A stretch of 64,000 nucleotides of DNA from Cercis canadensis (Eukaryota > Streptophyta > Magnoliopsida > Fabales > Fabaceae), in assembly GCA_003255065.1 (NCBI GenBank), contig QAOA01004005.1:544958-608957 (forward strand), in the 5' to 3' direction. Shown piece after piece: positions 1 to 12,100 of the stretch. The notes beneath the pieces were generated by a model. That model did not search any database, had not been told where the DNA came from, and was given only the letters and a program-made list of their open reading frames with translations. A program made the translations under genes and the position numbers. Each line of letters begins with the position of its first letter. Position 1 is the first letter of the stretch.

Positions 1-67
1 TCACTAGAAACACACACTAAAAGACTAAGTATAAGAGAAACAAATAGTATAAAATAATGTGTTATCA
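1..67 (-). repeat. 3' LTR of A1, terminal 67 bp only
   Basis: The segment ends in ATGTGTTATCA, which on the minus strand is the LTR start TGATAACACAT. It is identical to 9107-9173 of the 5' LTR over all 67 bases and is directly followed by the polypurine tract. Confidence 0.93.
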
Positions 68-80
68 AATTCCCCCACAC
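68..80 (-). other. Outer polypurine tract (PPT) of A1
   Basis: On the minus strand it reads GTGTGGGGGAATT and abuts the LTR start TGATAACAC, the expected position for the primer of plus-strand DNA synthesis. The same tract, with small changes, abuts the LTR in A2 (14836), A3 (53212) and B1 (before 32899). Confidence 0.88.
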
Positions 81-1462
81 TTAGCTTTTTGCACTCCTGG
101 GCAAAATCACAAGAAACAAACTAACTAGAATAAGAAAAACAGCTCTCCAATCAAATCAAGAATGCAAAGATTAAGGTAAGAAAACAATTCGAACTTAAAG
201 AATAGCAACACTCATGGAACAATATCTCTTGACAACTAAAGAACAAAAAAACATGGCAATTTTATTTAATAGGAATGAGTCAAAGTAGATAGCCTCTCAC
301 AAGATAAATAAATGCTCTCAATTCTCTCAAGTGTCTAAGGTAAGTATTTCTCTCCCATCATCCTATCAAAATCACACTACCATAAGCTTGTTCACTTTCT
401 CAATCTCCACTACCTATGTCACATGCATAACACAAATCAAAAGGACTTTTAAAGGGTTGTAATGGGGAAAGGTAAAAGGATGTCAATAATATGGAAAAAT
501 GGCTAAAGCACCCAAGGAATCACAAAGAGCATCTAATTATGGAGAATTTCAAGTACTTTATGCATCTTGACTTTGGGCTTCAACTCATTTTTTTTTTTTT
601 TTCCCAAAACAACTTTATTCTTTTGTTGCTGCTGTATTTTTTTTTTTTTTTTTTTTTTTGAAACATAACACTTAACAATTTCAACCACAACCAATCAGCC
701 ACAACTTGATGCTTTGTTTTTGTAAGAGTTTACTCCTTTTTTATTCAATGCAATGCTCTGCAATTCCTAAGGGTTGGGTAGGACATGGTTTTACACTTAG
801 GCTTGCAATGAGCTACACATGAAAGAAAAGATCAATAGGCTCAAAAAGGGGAAATCAAAGGATAACATCAAGGTTAGCTATTTGGTCAAGTAGCTTCTCA
901 AAGAAAGGAATGCCTTAATCACTTCTATGCATGCATGTGCAAATGTAACCTCAACTAAGAAACAGAACAAGTTCTAGAGCGTCAAAATGATAGATGAAAA
1001 CACACAAGAAAGAATCATGACATATGGCTCAAATCCTCACAGCTTATAAGACTACTAAGAATTAACTTATCCAAATCAAATTTTGTTGCCATATCACTTA
1101 AATCCAAGAAGCAAGATAATTGTCCACTCATGTTATAGCACTTAAGAATCAAAATTGCTTCAAACCACTCTCTTCATAACTCTTAAATTGATTGGAAAGA
1201 ACTAGAAAAATTTAAAAACACATAAAACAGAAAATTAAGCCTAAAACAGAAAACATAACACTAAAAATCTAAACAGAAAATAGTAAAAACAGCAAGTAAA
1301 GTAAAATAGGAAAACAGAAAGCATAAAAACACACACAACAAGCTAATCCCTCCCCCACACTTAAATTTTTGCAGTGTCCTCAATGCAAAGCACAAAGCAA
1401 ACAGTAAAAGCAAGCAAGGCACTAAAAATAAAAGAGAAAGGGAAAGAAAACAGCCTGTGGGT
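81..1462 (-). other. A1 3' non-coding region (env position, no env)
   Basis: About 1.4 kb lies between the gag-pol stop and the outer PPT. It has no credible frame. It holds poly-T runs at 588-602 and 637-659 and is A-rich near the pol stop (about 1190-1440). The same region is conserved in A2, A3 and, more loosely, B1, so it is a stable part of the element rather than random filler. Confidence 0.75.
1348..1360 (-). other. Inner (second) polypurine tract of A1
   Basis: On the minus strand it reads GTGTGGGGGAGGG, inside a conserved stretch that begins TTGAGGACACTGC about 100 bp after the pol stop. It shares AAGTGTGGGGGA with the outer PPT and recurs in A2 (near 19741), A3 (near 58005) and B1 (31502-31514). 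Its role is unproven; a second plus-strand priming site is the obvious guess. Confidence 0.7.
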
Positions 1463-4400
1463 TTAAGTCTCATAAAGGGCAGCAGACAAGTGCACCTCCT
1501 CCACCACTTGCTCTTGAAAACCCTCATAGAAAGGTTTCAGTCGATGTCCGTTCACTGGGAAGGTCTGGTTGGTTGCCTCATTCTTGATCTTAATTGCACC
1601 ATAAGGAAAGACATGAGTCACCACAAAAGGACCCATCCATCGAGAACGAAGCTTGCCGGGCATTAGCTTGAGACGAGAGTTGTAGAGTAGCACTTTCTGA
1701 CCAATGTAGAACTCTTTTCTCACCAACATCTTGTCATGGACAGCCTTGGTCTTTTCTTTGTAGATTCTGGAATTCTCATAAGCTGCCAACCGGATTTCAT
1801 CAAGTTCCTGCAGGTGGAGTTTCCTCTGTGATCCGGCTTGGGCTAAATCAAGATTACATTGCTTCACAGCCCAGTACGCCTTATGCTCGATCTCTACTGG
1901 AAGGTGACATGCCTTGCCAAAGACTAGCCTGTAAGGGGACATGCCTATAGGGGTCTTGTAGGCAGTCCGATAGGCCCACAATGCATCATCCAAACGCAGG
2001 CTCCAGTCCTTTCTGTTGGGCTGGACAGTCTTCTCTAAAATTTGCTTAATCTCCCTATTTGACACCTCTGCTTGCCCATTGGTCTGTGGATGGTAAGGGG
2101 TTGACACCTTGTGCACCACACCATACTTTCTCAACAAAGCAGCCATGTGCCTATTGCAGAAGTGTGAACCTTGGTCACTGATGATGGCTCTTGGAACGCC
2201 GAACCTGCAGAAAATGTGAGTCCTGACAAAATCTAAGACAACACGAGAATCATCAGTCCGGGTGGCCTTGGCCTCTACCCATTTAGAAACATAGTCCACA
2301 GCTAAAAGAATATACACAAAACCAAAAGAAGTAGGGAAAGGACCCATGAAATCGATGCCCCAAACATCAAATATCTCACAAAACAGCAAAGGCTGTTGAG
2401 GCATCTCATTCCTACGAGAAATATTACCTGTCCGTTGGCATTGGGCACAATTCTTACAAAAGCTATACGCATCATGAAATAGGGTAGGCCAATAGAGTCC
2501 AGAATCTAAAACTTTACGAGCAGTGCGCTGAGGTCCAAAATGACCACCACATGCAGAAGTATGACAGAACTGTAACACAGACTCAGACTCATGTCCAGGC
2601 ACACACCTCCTAATTACTTGGTCACTACAGAGTCTCCACAAGTAGGGGTCATCCCACACATAATGTTTGGATTCACTTTTAAGCTTATCTACTTGATGCT
2701 TCTTAAAATAAGCAGGTAACTCAGAAGCAACTAAGTAGTTTACCAGGTCAGCATACCAAGGATCTGTACCTTGCAGCTGATAAAGCTGCTCATCCGGGAA
2801 GGTTTCTCTGATGGGAAGGTTGTCCAAAGTCAGTGGTATCCGACTCAGGTGATCTGCTACCAAGTTCTCGGCTCCACTCTTGTCTCTGATCTCAAGGTCG
2901 AATTCTTGCAAGAGCAGCATCCACCTAATGAGCCTAGGCTTCGCATCCGGCTTCTTGAGCAAGTACTTTAAAGCTGCATGATCAGAGAAAGCAATGACTT
3001 TAGAATTAAGCAAATATGAACGGAATTTATCTAAAGCAAACACAATTGCAAGGAGCTCTTTCTCAGTAGTGGTGTAATTTGCTTGGGCAGCATCCAAAGT
3101 GCGAGAGGCATAATAAATCACGTGGGACAGCTTGTCCACTCGCTGTGCAAGGACAGCTCCTACTGCAAAGTTTGATGCATCGCACATAAGCTCAAAGGGA
3201 AACTCCCAGTTAGGTGGCTGCATGATGGGAGGGGAGGTAAGGCTCTGCTTCAGCTGATCAAAGGCTACTCTGCACTGCTTATCAAAGTCGAAATCCACTT
3301 CTTTCTGGAGAAGCTTAGACAATGGCAAGGCAATCTTGCTGAAGTCCTGGATGAATCGCCTGTAAAACCCTGCATGACCAAGAAAGGAACGCACTTCCCG
3401 CACACAAGTGGGGTAGGGTAAGGAGGCAATAACATCTATCTTAGCCTTATCTACTTCAATGCCTTTGCTAGAAATTACATGCCCTAAAACTATGCCTTGT
3501 TCGACCATGAAGTGACATTTCTCAAAATTAAGAACAAGGTTAGTCTCAATGCATCTATCAAGTACCCTAGCAAGGCTATCTAAACATGCATCAAAAGAGG
3601 AGCCATATACAGTAAAGTCATCCATGAATACCTCCATGCAGTGTTCTAAAAAATCAGAAAATATGCTCACCATACACCGCTGGAATGTACCAGGGGCATT
3701 ACACAGGCCGAAAGGCATCCTCCTATATGCAAATGTGCCGAATGGACAGGTGAAAGTCGTCTTCTCCTGATCCTCTGGGGCTATGTGAATCTGGAAGTAG
3801 CCTGAGAAGCCATCCAGGAAGCAGTAATGGGACTTCCCTGCCAGTCTCTCTAACATCTGATCAATAAAGGGTAGAGGGAAGTGATCCTTCCTTGTCGCCT
3901 GGTTGAGTCTTCTATAATCGATGCAGACGCGCCAGCTGTTCTGCACTCTGGTGGGGATCAACTCGTTCTTCTCATTGGCTACCACAGTTATGCCACTCTT
4001 CTTTGGAACCACTTGAACTGGACTCACCCATTTGCTATCTGAGATGGGGTAGATAATGCCGGCTGACAACAGCTTGCTCACTTCTTTCTTGACCACATCC
4101 AGAATCAACGGGTTAAGTCGCCTTTGGGGCTGTCTCACTGGTTTAGCTTCTTCCTCTAATAAAATCCTATGCATGCAGGTGGAGGGGCTAATGCCAGGAA
4201 TGTCTGCTAGTGTCCATCCAATAGCTGTCTTCCGCTGCTTCAGAATCTGCAACAACCTCTCTTCTTGTTCAGGTTGCAGATTGTTGGCTATGATGACAGG
4301 CAGCTTTTCTTCTGCTTCTAGGAAAGCATACTTGAGATGGTCAGGTAACGGTTTCAGCTCAAGAATAGGTGGTTGCTGTACAGAAGGAACTAGCTTGGTT

Positions 4401-6937
4401 GGAGAAACCAAGTCTGCTGTGTGAAGCTCAGAAACACCTGCAAGCTCTGCACTATGCTCCAAAACAGTCTCATCATATCCCATATATGCAGAAATTTCAG
4501 AACAGGCAGCACAACTCCCATCACAATTAGTACATGCGGGGCAATCTAAAGTATCTAGCAAGCCTACTATATCAGGAAATTCAGCTACCAATTCAGCATG
4601 CACATCATCAACTAGCAGGTCTATGACATCTATTTGGAACACTGAATGCTCTTCTAGAGGGTGTTTCATGGCATCACTTAAATTAAAACGAATTACAGTG
4701 TCACCAAATTCCATGGACAGGGTACCAGCATGCACATCAATTATGGTCTTAGCAGTTTTAAGGAAGGGTCTACCTAAGATCAAAGGGGCATGTCTAGATG
4801 TAGACTCATCCTCCATATTTAACACATAAAAATCTGCTGGAAATATTAAATCATTTACCCTAACCAAAACATCCTCAAGAAGGCCTGCAGGATAGGCTGT
4901 GCTTCTATTAGCAAGCTGAATGACTACTCCAGTGGGCTTCAGTTCTCCAATCTGCAGTGATGAATAGATGGACTTGGGCATCACGTTGATGGAAGCACCC
5001 AGATCTAGCATGGCATTTGTAAACTGCTTGTCTCCAATAGTGCAGGGAATGGTGAAAGTTCCAGGATCAGTGCACTTTGATGGTAAGTTAGGCTGGATCA
5101 TTGCTGACACGTTTCTGCTCATGCTCACTTTCTCATTGCCTTTCAGTCTTCTCTTGTGGGTACACAAATCCTTCAGAAACCTTGCATACTTGGGAATCTG
5201 TTTAATTGCTTCCAGAAGAGGTATATTGACTTCTACCTTCCTGAAAGTATCCATGATCTCTTTATCTAGCTCATGCTCAGCAATTTTCTTGGACTGTGTA
5301 ATTCTGTTTGGAAAGGGGAGAGGAATACTGGGGGTAGAGCTCTCTGCCTGATCCTGAAGGTGGATTGGCTGCTGTTTTGGAATAGCTTTAGGGGCTGCAG
5401 GGTCTGAATTTTTTTCTTGAACAAAATTTTGAACCGTAGAAGGTAAGCTAGGTTCTGGAGCACTCACTTCTTTACCACTGCGCAGGGTTATGGCACTCAC
5501 ATTGCCTCTTGGATTGGTGACTGTCTGAGAAGGTAAACTGCCAGAACCTTGAGACTTCATCTCACTAATGGTGCTTGCAAGTTGACCTATCTGAGTCTCC
5601 AAGCTCTGAATGCTAGTCTCAGTCCTCTGTTGGAATTGGATGTTGCTACTTGCCAATTGCTTCACTAAGTCTTCCAGGCTCGGTTCTGGCTTGTTAGCTT
5701 GCTGCATAGGCTGCTTCATTGGTGCTTGGTACTGCTGGTTGCTTGAACTTGCATTGTACCTAGGCTGTTGTGGCTGGTACGTTTGTTGTTGCTGCTGCTG
5801 GTAAGGTTGGCCAGAATTTCCTCCATACCTTAAATTAGGGTGATCTCTCCAACCAGGGTTGTAGGTGGAGGAGTGGGGGTCATATCGGGGCTGCTGGTAA
5901 GGTCTGCCAGGAAAGACTCCAGCCACTACTTCAGTGTTGTCTTGGAGAGTAGGACATTGATCTGTTGGATGACTAGACAGGGAACAAATTCCACATAGCT
6001 TGGCATGAGCTTGAACCGGTGTGTGCCCCATTGCTAGCTGTCTAACCAAGGAGGTCAATTCCTCCAAACGAGTCTCCACCCTTTGTTGATCTGCCATCTG
6101 CACCTCATTCACTCCTCTAGCTGGGGTGAGCATCCTTGTGCCAAATTGCTGTGCATTGTCTGACATTTTGGATATTAAATCTCTTGCAGCTGCAGGGGTC
6201 TTGTCCACTAAGGCACCTCCAGAAGCAGCATCCACATAGCCTCGATCCATAGGAAGAAGTCCTTCGTAGAAATATTGGATGAGCAACTGGTCACTGATTT
6301 GATGATGGGGGCAGCTTCCACAGAGTTTCTTGAATCTCTCCCAATACTCATGTAGTGTCTCTCCACTGTTTTGCCTTATGCCACATATTTCTTTTCGGAT
6401 GGCAGCAGCTCTTGAGGCAGGGAAGAATCTTTCAAGAAAGCACCTCTTCAAGTCATTCCAGCATGTGATGATGGATGGCTGCAAGTATAGCCAATCCTTC
6501 GCTGCTCCATCTAATGAAAAGGGAAAAGCCCTAAGCTTGATGTGCTCCTCTTCAATTGACTGAGGCTTCATGGTAGAACACACTATGTGAAATTCCTTCA
6601 AATGCTTGTGAGGATCTTCACCTGCAAGTCCATGAAACTTTGGGAGCAAGTGTATTAATCCAGACTTTAATTCGAAATTAGCATCAGGATATTGAATACA
6701 CAAAGGTTGGTAATTATCATCAGGGGCAGCCAACTCCTTAAGTGTCCTAGCCCTAGCATGCATGTCATTATTTCCAGCCCCATTATTAGCAGCAAGATCA
6801 ACCTCAGGATTAATGTCATTGGCAGCCATATTATGCTCTATGTGATTAGGAGTTCTACGTGCCCTAGCAAGTGTGTGCAAGGTTCTCTCTATTTCAGAAT
6901 CACCTTCAAGTAGTTCAAATTGAGAGGACCGACTCAT
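1463..6937 (-). CDS. Gag-Pol polyprotein of Athila element A1 (1824 aa, intact)
   Basis: One frame encodes capsid, protease, reverse transcriptase, RNase H and integrase for copy-and-paste transposition in a cytoplasmic virus-like particle followed by nuclear integration. The Gag domain covers roughly residues 90-270 ([11 protein letters not shown] at 107-117). A CX2CX4HX4C zinc knuckle sits at 315-328, followed by a Q-rich stretch (about 375-400). The protease motif is DLGAS at 645-649. The RT catalytic FMDD box is at 1104-1107. RNase H acidic residues fall at D1253, E1294, D1319 and D1362. The integrase has H1459, H1466, C1497 and C1500, then D1529, D1588 and E1624 (D-X35-E). A GPF motif is near 1770 and there is no chromodomain. 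A cysteine cluster (799-812) lies between protease and RT. The start at 6937 ([10 protein letters not shown]) matches the start of the homologous frame in A2. There is no frameshift, so it could be autonomous. Confidence 0.95.
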   Translation of the reverse strand: MSRSSQFELLEGDSEIERTLHTLARARRTPNHIEHNMAANDINPEVDLAANNGAGNNDMHARARTLKELAAPDDNYQPLCIQYPDANFELKSGLIHLLPKFHGLAGEDPHKHLKEFHIVCSTMKPQSIEEEHIKLRAFPFSLDGAAKDWLYLQPSIITCWNDLKRCFLERFFPASRAAAIRKEICGIRQNSGETLHEYWERFKKLCGSCPHHQISDQLLIQYFYEGLLPMDRGYVDAASGGALVDKTPAAARDLISKMSDNAQQFGTRMLTPARGVNEVQMADQQRVETRLEELTSLVRQLAMGHTPVQAHAKLCGICSLSSHPTDQCPTLQDNTEVVAGVFPGRPYQQPRYDPHSSTYNPGWRDHPNLRYGGNSGQPYQQQQQQTYQPQQPRYNASSSNQQYQAPMKQPMQQANKPEPSLEDLVKQLASSNIQFQQRTETSIQSLETQIGQLASTISEMKSQGSGSLPSQTVTNPRGNVSAITLRSGKEVSAPEPSLPSTVQNFVQEKNSDPAAPKAIPKQQPIHLQDQAESSTPSIPLPFPNRITQSKKIAEHELDKEIMDTFRKVEVNIPLLEAIKQIPKYARFLKDLCTHKRRLKGNEKVSMSRNVSAMIQPNLPSKCTDPGTFTIPCTIGDKQFTNAMLDLGASINVMPKSIYSSLQIGELKPTGVVIQLANRSTAYPAGLLEDVLVRVNDLIFPADFYVLNMEDESTSRHAPLILGRPFLKTAKTIIDVHAGTLSMEFGDTVIRFNLSDAMKHPLEEHSVFQIDVIDLLVDDVHAELVAEFPDIVGLLDTLDCPACTNCDGSCAACSEISAYMGYDETVLEHSAELAGVSELHTADLVSPTKLVPSVQQPPILELKPLPDHLKYAFLEAEEKLPVIIANNLQPEQEERLLQILKQRKTAIGWTLADIPGISPSTCMHRILLEEEAKPVRQPQRRLNPLILDVVKKEVSKLLSAGIIYPISDSKWVSPVQVVPKKSGITVVANEKNELIPTRVQNSWRVCIDYRRLNQATRKDHFPLPFIDQMLERLAGKSHYCFLDGFSGYFQIHIAPEDQEKTTFTCPFGTFAYRRMPFGLCNAPGTFQRCMVSIFSDFLEHCMEVFMDDFTVYGSSFDACLDSLARVLDRCIETNLVLNFEKCHFMVEQGIVLGHVISSKGIEVDKAKIDVIASLPYPTCVREVRSFLGHAGFYRRFIQDFSKIALPLSKLLQKEVDFDFDKQCRVAFDQLKQSLTSPPIMQPPNWEFPFELMCDASNFAVGAVLAQRVDKLSHVIYYASRTLDAAQANYTTTEKELLAIVFALDKFRSYLLNSKVIAFSDHAALKYLLKKPDAKPRLIRWMLLLQEFDLEIRDKSGAENLVADHLSRIPLTLDNLPIRETFPDEQLYQLQGTDPWYADLVNYLVASELPAYFKKHQVDKLKSESKHYVWDDPYLWRLCSDQVIRRCVPGHESESVLQFCHTSACGGHFGPQRTARKVLDSGLYWPTLFHDAYSFCKNCAQCQRTGNISRRNEMPQQPLLFCEIFDVWGIDFMGPFPTSFGFVYILLAVDYVSKWVEAKATRTDDSRVVLDFVRTHIFCRFGVPRAIISDQGSHFCNRHMAALLRKYGVVHKVSTPYHPQTNGQAEVSNREIKQILEKTVQPNRKDWSLRLDDALWAYRTAYKTPIGMSPYRLVFGKACHLPVEIEHKAYWAVKQCNLDLAQAGSQRKLHLQELDEIRLAAYENSRIYKEKTKAVHDKMLVRKEFYIGQKVLLYNSRLKLMPGKLRSRWMGPFVVTHVFPYGAIKIKNEATNQTFPVNGHRLKPFYEGFQEQVVEEVHLSAALYET

Positions 6938-7821
6938 ACACTATGCAAATCAAAAGGTAACAACACTCTAAAACACACTAGAACACACAAAAACAGTAAA
7001 ACAATGAATCAATGAAAGAAAAGTGCCAAAACCACAACACACTAAATGCACTAGACAAATGCAAAAAGACACCAAAATAATACTAATTGACCTAACAAAA
7101 CATTTTTAAAATTTTTTCTACCACCACAGCATGAAATATTGATGAAAAGGAAACTCAAAAATCAAATAAAAAATTTTAAAAAATTGAAAAATGGGTCCAA
7201 ACGATGGAATTTGGCCGAGATAGGGTGGTGCTCAATGCTTAGCATTGAGCTATATTTCTCACACCATTTTCCTTCAATTGATCAATTTTCAGCTCAATCA
7301 GAGCACAAAAATCCGTACAGAATTTTTGACCCGTAAAATCGTAATTTCAAGCCAAAACGCTAGGAAAACAGAGAAAAATTTGGGAATAGGCACAAGAATT
7401 CACACAATGGGAACCTAAAATAGTAAGGCAAACAAGACAGCAAAAAAAAAAAATAATCACAGACCTTACACAATATAGAAATTTTACCAAAAAGTGAACT
7501 AAGATAGCAAAGGAGACAGAATAGCAGCAAAGGAGACAAAACAAGGGCAATAATAGCACAAAGTTCAACTCACAGTGCTTCTCACAAAGCAATTTCTTTG
7601 TCCACTAATTTGCAACTCAATCCCAGTTGGTCAGAATCAAAAACAAGACAGAAACAGAAACACTAAACAGAGAAAGACAACCTAAACAAATAAGGAAAAC
7701 AAAATAGGAAAGCAAGTAGAACAAAGGTAAAAAGAAGGAAGAACAATTGCTAGAAACAATAACAGTAAGCAAGCAAAATAGTAATAAAAGAGTTCTAAGA
7801 AGATTAATTTCTTAGGTGAAA
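6938..7821 (-). other. A1 5' leader between PBS and gag
   Basis: This is an AT-rich untranslated leader of about 880 bp between the primer binding site and the gag ATG. The matching leader in A2 is at 43077-43941. Short frames here are not conserved between the two copies, so I see no gene. Confidence 0.7.
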
Positions 7822-7839
7822 TCCCCGGCAACGGCGCCA
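7822..7839 (-). other. Primer binding site (tRNA-Asp)
   Basis: On the minus strand it reads TGGCGCCGTTGCCGGGGA, 18 nt complementary to the 3' end of plant tRNA-Asp(GUC) including CCA. It lies 6 bp inside the 5' LTR. This is the known primer choice of Athila elements. It is a PBS and not a tRNA gene: no cloverleaf surrounds it. Confidence 0.92.
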
Positions 7840-7845
7840 AAATTT

Positions 7846-9173
7846 TGACGGGTGCCGAACCGTACAAAATTAAACTACTAATTGCAACTAATTTGTAGTA
7901 TAGGATGCAACCAGTGTCGTCTCCCAAGGATTCACCAGAACAAATAATCTAATAAGACTTTAAGCAAGAACATAACAGAATAAAGGGGGGGTTTGTGTTG
8001 AATGCAGAATGATTAGAATTCAGAAAGCAGTAAATAGGATTTAATCAAATAAGAGAAAATGCAATCAACTCAAGCAGGCAACCAAACCTTAATCCATCCT
8101 TGTTCACTAAAGATAACCTAGATCTGATTTAATTCTGGGTTAAGTGTTACCTGGAACCCCTAACAGCAACACTTAGAATTCCTACTGATTTACCAATCAG
8201 GATTCAATTAATCATGGAATTAAGACTCTAGGCAACCGCTCTATATCATTAAGTCCAGATTAATTTAATAACCGAATTAGCCAAGTTAACCATATATTAA
8301 AGACCTTTAAAGTATGACTATCAATTTGATTACTGTTATGAATCTAATCAACCGATTTAAATTCTTACAAAGCATGCATGTAATTAAAATGCCATTCAAT
8401 CACATGAAGAAGGGAAGAAACAGTAATTCAAATTAAATCAAATCAAACCCGGTTGAAGCACAGGAACTCTGGATTGTCAAGTTTGGCTCCTCTTGAATTG
8501 ATTACAAACGAACTTAGCCTTCCATGGAAGACTTGAACACAAAGCAAAGGGGAAAAACGAACTAAGCAAAGGAGGCAGCAGCAGCTCAAGGAATTTCGTA
8601 TCTCTTCTGATTGTGTATATTTGCCTCAACAACTTGAGAATATATACTAGCTGGCTGCCTCCTCTAGGTTTCCTAATGGTTTCCTAATTACAAAATAAAC
8701 CTAGTTTCCTAAATTATTAATGGTAAAAACATGATCAAGCCCTAGTGTCATGTGTGCTGGCCCAAAAACAGATGTTGGCCCAAATAAACATGCTCTGGTC
8801 CAATAGGCAGCCCTAAGGAAAGGAATCAGTCAATGCTGGGCGGAGTGCTGGGCGGAGCAGAAAATCTGGACTGCTTGCACGCGAATTTCAGTTGTCCAGA
8901 CGCGAGAATCAGCTTCTGGGCTCTTCATATGAAATGTGGAATTTTCTGTCAGCTTTCCAACGAAACTGGAATCACATCAATCGGACATCTATAGCAAAAG
9001 ATATGGTGAAAAACGTAAGCAGTGCCAGAATTTAACAGTTAAGCAATTAAAATCTACAAGCACCAACAAGTCCAAATCTACAAAACATGTCTAAAAGCCA
9101 TAAAAATCACTAGAAACACACACTAAAAGACTAAGTATAAGAGAAACAAATAGTATAAAATAATGTGTTATCA
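7846..9173 (-). repeat. 5' LTR of A1 (family A, 1328 bp)
   Basis: On the plus strand it runs from TGACGGGTGCC to GTGTTATCA, with TG...CA ends. It is flanked inside by the PBS and outside by satellite (CGGGT next to the end). Other copies are at 13539-14835, 43966-45179, 51906-53211, partly at 50911-51744, and in pieces at 37832-39446. Confidence 0.93.
8638..8647 (-). promoter_or_regulatory. TATA-like box in the A1 5' LTR
   Basis: The minus strand reads AGTATATATTC in the middle of the LTR, in a spacing that could drive the genomic transcript. The equivalent site in A2, A3 and their relatives reads TATTTATTC. Assignment is by motif only. Confidence 0.4.
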
Positions 9174-12100
9174 CGGGTCACTGTATCTGGCACATGATTG
9201 TTACCCGGAAGGTCACTATATGCTGCTTGGGACCATGTTTCAGTGCGTCGCTGTCTCTGACATTGATATTTTTCTTGCGGTGCATTGTATCTACAACGGG
9301 ACTGTTTCCTAGTAGGTCTCTATATCTGTCCCGAGACCCTATTTCGGTATGTCCTTGTATGTGACTGGGATATCTTTCTAACAAGTCACTATATCTGGCA
9401 TGGGACTGTTTACTGGTGGGTCACTATAACTGGCCCAGGCCCCTGCATCTAACCTGAGATATCTTTCTGGCAGGTCATTGTATCTGACACAGGATTGTTA
9501 CCTAGTAGGTCACTATATTTATGTTGGGACCTTGTTTTAGTGCGTCCCTATATCTGACCTGAGATATCTTTCTGGCGAGTTACTGTATCTGGCATGGGAC
9601 TATTTCCTGGTGGGTCACTATATCTTGCCCAAGACAATGTTTCAATGCATCCCTATATTTGACCCGGGACACCTTTTTGGCGGGTCACTGTCTGTGGCAC
9701 AAGATTGTTACCTGGTAGGTCACTATATCTATCCTGGGACCCTGTTTCGGTGTGTCCTTATATCTAACTCTAATATTTTTCTTGCTGTTCATTGTATCTA
9801 GGATGTGACTGTTTCCTGGTGTGTTACTGTACATGTCCTGGGACCCTGTTTCGGTGCATCACTGTATCGGACCCAGGATATCTTTCTGGCAGGCCTTTGT
9901 ATCTGGCACAGGACTCTTACCTGGTAGGTCACTATATATGGTCTGGGAAGGTGTTTCGGCTCTACCATGTATCTGACCCGAGATATCTTTTTGACAAGTC
10001 ACTATATCTGGCATGGGACTATTTCCTGGTGGGTCACTATAACTGGCCCAGGACCCTGTTTCGGTGCTTCCCTATATCTGACTCTGATATTTTTCTTGCA
10101 GTACACTGTATCTGAGACGAAACTGTTTCCCAGTAGGTCTCTATATTTGTCCCGAGACCTTGTTTTGGTGTATTCCTGTATATGACCAGGGATATCTTTT
10201 TGGGCAGGTCACTGTATCTGGCATGGAACTGTTTCCCAGTAGGTCACTATATATAGCCTAGGAACTTGTTTCGGTGCGTCCCTATATCTGACTCGAGATA
10301 TCTTTTTGGGGAGTCACTATATTTGGCATAAAACTGTTTCCTGGTGTGTCATTATAATTGGCCCAGGCCCCTGTTTCAATGCGTCCTTGTATCGGTGCGT
10401 CCCTATATCTGACCCGAGATATCTTTCTGGTGGGTCATTGTATCTGGCATAGGATTGTTACCTGGTAGGTCACTATATTTATCCTGGGACACTGTTTCGG
10501 TGCGTCCTTGTATCTAACTCTGATATTTTTCTTGCGGTGCACTGTGTCTGGGACGGGATTATTTCTTAGAAGGTCTCTATATCTGTCCCGAGACCCTGTT
10601 TCGGTGCATCCCTGTATATGACCAGAGATATCTTTTTGGCAGGTCACTGAATCTGTAACTGGCATGAGACGTATTCCTGGTGGGTCACTATAACTGGCCC
10701 AGGCCCTTGTTTCAATGTGTCCCTATGTCTGACACTAGATATCTTTCTGGCGAGTCATTGTATCTGGCATAGGATTGTTACCTGCTAGGTCACTATATTT
10801 ATCCTAGGACACTGTTTCGGTGCGTCCTTGTATCTGACTCTGATATTTTTCTTGCGGTGCACTGTATTTAGGACAAGACTGTTTCATGAAGGTCTCTATA
10901 TCTGTCCCGAGACCCTATTTCGGTGCATCCCTGTATGTGACTCGGGATATCTTTTTGGCGGGTCATTGTATCTGTAACTAATATGAGACTGTTTCCTGGT
11001 GGGTTACTATAACTGGCCCAGGCCCCTGTTTCAATGTGTCCCTATGACTGACACAAGATATCTTTCTGGCGGGTCATTGTATATGGCACAGGATTGTTAC
11101 ATGCTAGGTCACTATATTTATCTTGGGACACTATTTCGGTGCGTTCTTGTATCTGACTTTGATATTATTCTTGTGATGCACTATATATGGGATGAGACTA
11201 TTTCTTGGAAGTTCTCTATATCTGTCTCGAGACCCTATTTTGGTGCTTCCCTATATGTGCCCTGAGGTTTCTTTTTGGCAGGTCACTGTATCTGGAATGG
11301 GACTATTTCTTGGTAGGTCACTATATATGGCCTAGGAACCTGTTTCGATGCGTCCCTGTATCTAACCCGACATATCTTTTTCCCGAAACATTGTATCTGG
11401 CATGGGACTGTCTACTGGTGGGTCACTATATTTTATCTGGGATCTTGTTTCAATGTGTCCTTGTATCTGACCCAGGATATGTTTCTGGTGGTTCACTGTA
11501 TCTGGCACAGGATTGTTACCTGATAGATCACTATATTTATCCTGCGACCTTGTTTTGGTGCGTCCCTGTATCTGACTCTGATATTTTTCTTGCAATGCAT
11601 TGTATCCAGGACGCAAATGTTTCCTAGTGTGTCACTATATCTGTCCCAGGACCCTGTTCCGGTGCATACTTGTATCGGACCCGAGTTATCTATCTGGCAA
11701 GTCTTTCTATCTGACACAGGATTTTTATCTGGTAGGTCACTATATATGGCCTGGGAACCTATTTCAGTGTGTCCGTGTATCTGACCCGAGATATCTTTCT
11801 AGCGAGTAACTATATCTAGCATGGCACTATTTCCTGGTGGGTCACTATAACTAGATTGGGACCCTGTTTCAATACGTCCCTGTATCTGACTCTGATATTT
11901 TTGTTATGGTGCACTGTATCTGAGACGGGACTGTCTCCTAGTAGGTCTCTATATATATCCCGAGACCTTGTTTCGGTGTGTCCCAGTATGTGACCCAGGA
12001 TATCTTTTTGGCGGGTGATTGTATCTGGCATGTGACTGTTTCCTGGTAGGTCACTATATATGGCCTCAGAACTTGCTTCGGTGCGTCCTTGTATCTGATC

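Larger units (their letters stand above)
1..9173 (-). mobile_element. Athila-lineage Ty3/gypsy LTR retrotransposon A1 (intact, 3' LTR cut by window edge)
   Basis: This is a minus-strand element. Reading from right to left it has a 5' LTR (9173-7846), a tRNA-Asp primer binding site, a leader, one gag-pol frame (6937-1463), a 3' non-coding region with an inner and an outer polypurine tract, and the last 67 bp of the 3' LTR at the window edge. The 67 visible bases of the 3' LTR are identical to the matching part of the 5' LTR (9107-9173), and the coding frame is unbroken, so the insertion looks recent. There is no chromodomain and no env-like frame. The right flank is the 35-bp satellite, so the element landed in the array. 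The left target-site copy is outside the window. Family knowledge: tRNA-Asp priming, the DLGAS protease and the long non-coding 3' region point to Athila. Confidence 0.93.

Noticed and set aside
81-1462. An env-like gene in the 3' region of A1
   Set aside because: No frame of useful length is conserved among A1, A2, A3 and B1, and I see no signal peptide or membrane segment.
5266-5463. Short frames overlapping gag-pol on either strand
   Set aside because: They are shadows of the intact 1824-residue frame and are not conserved in the sister copies.
7822-7839. A tRNA-Asp gene
   Set aside because: Only the 18-nt complement of the tRNA 3' end is present; it is the retrotransposon primer binding site.
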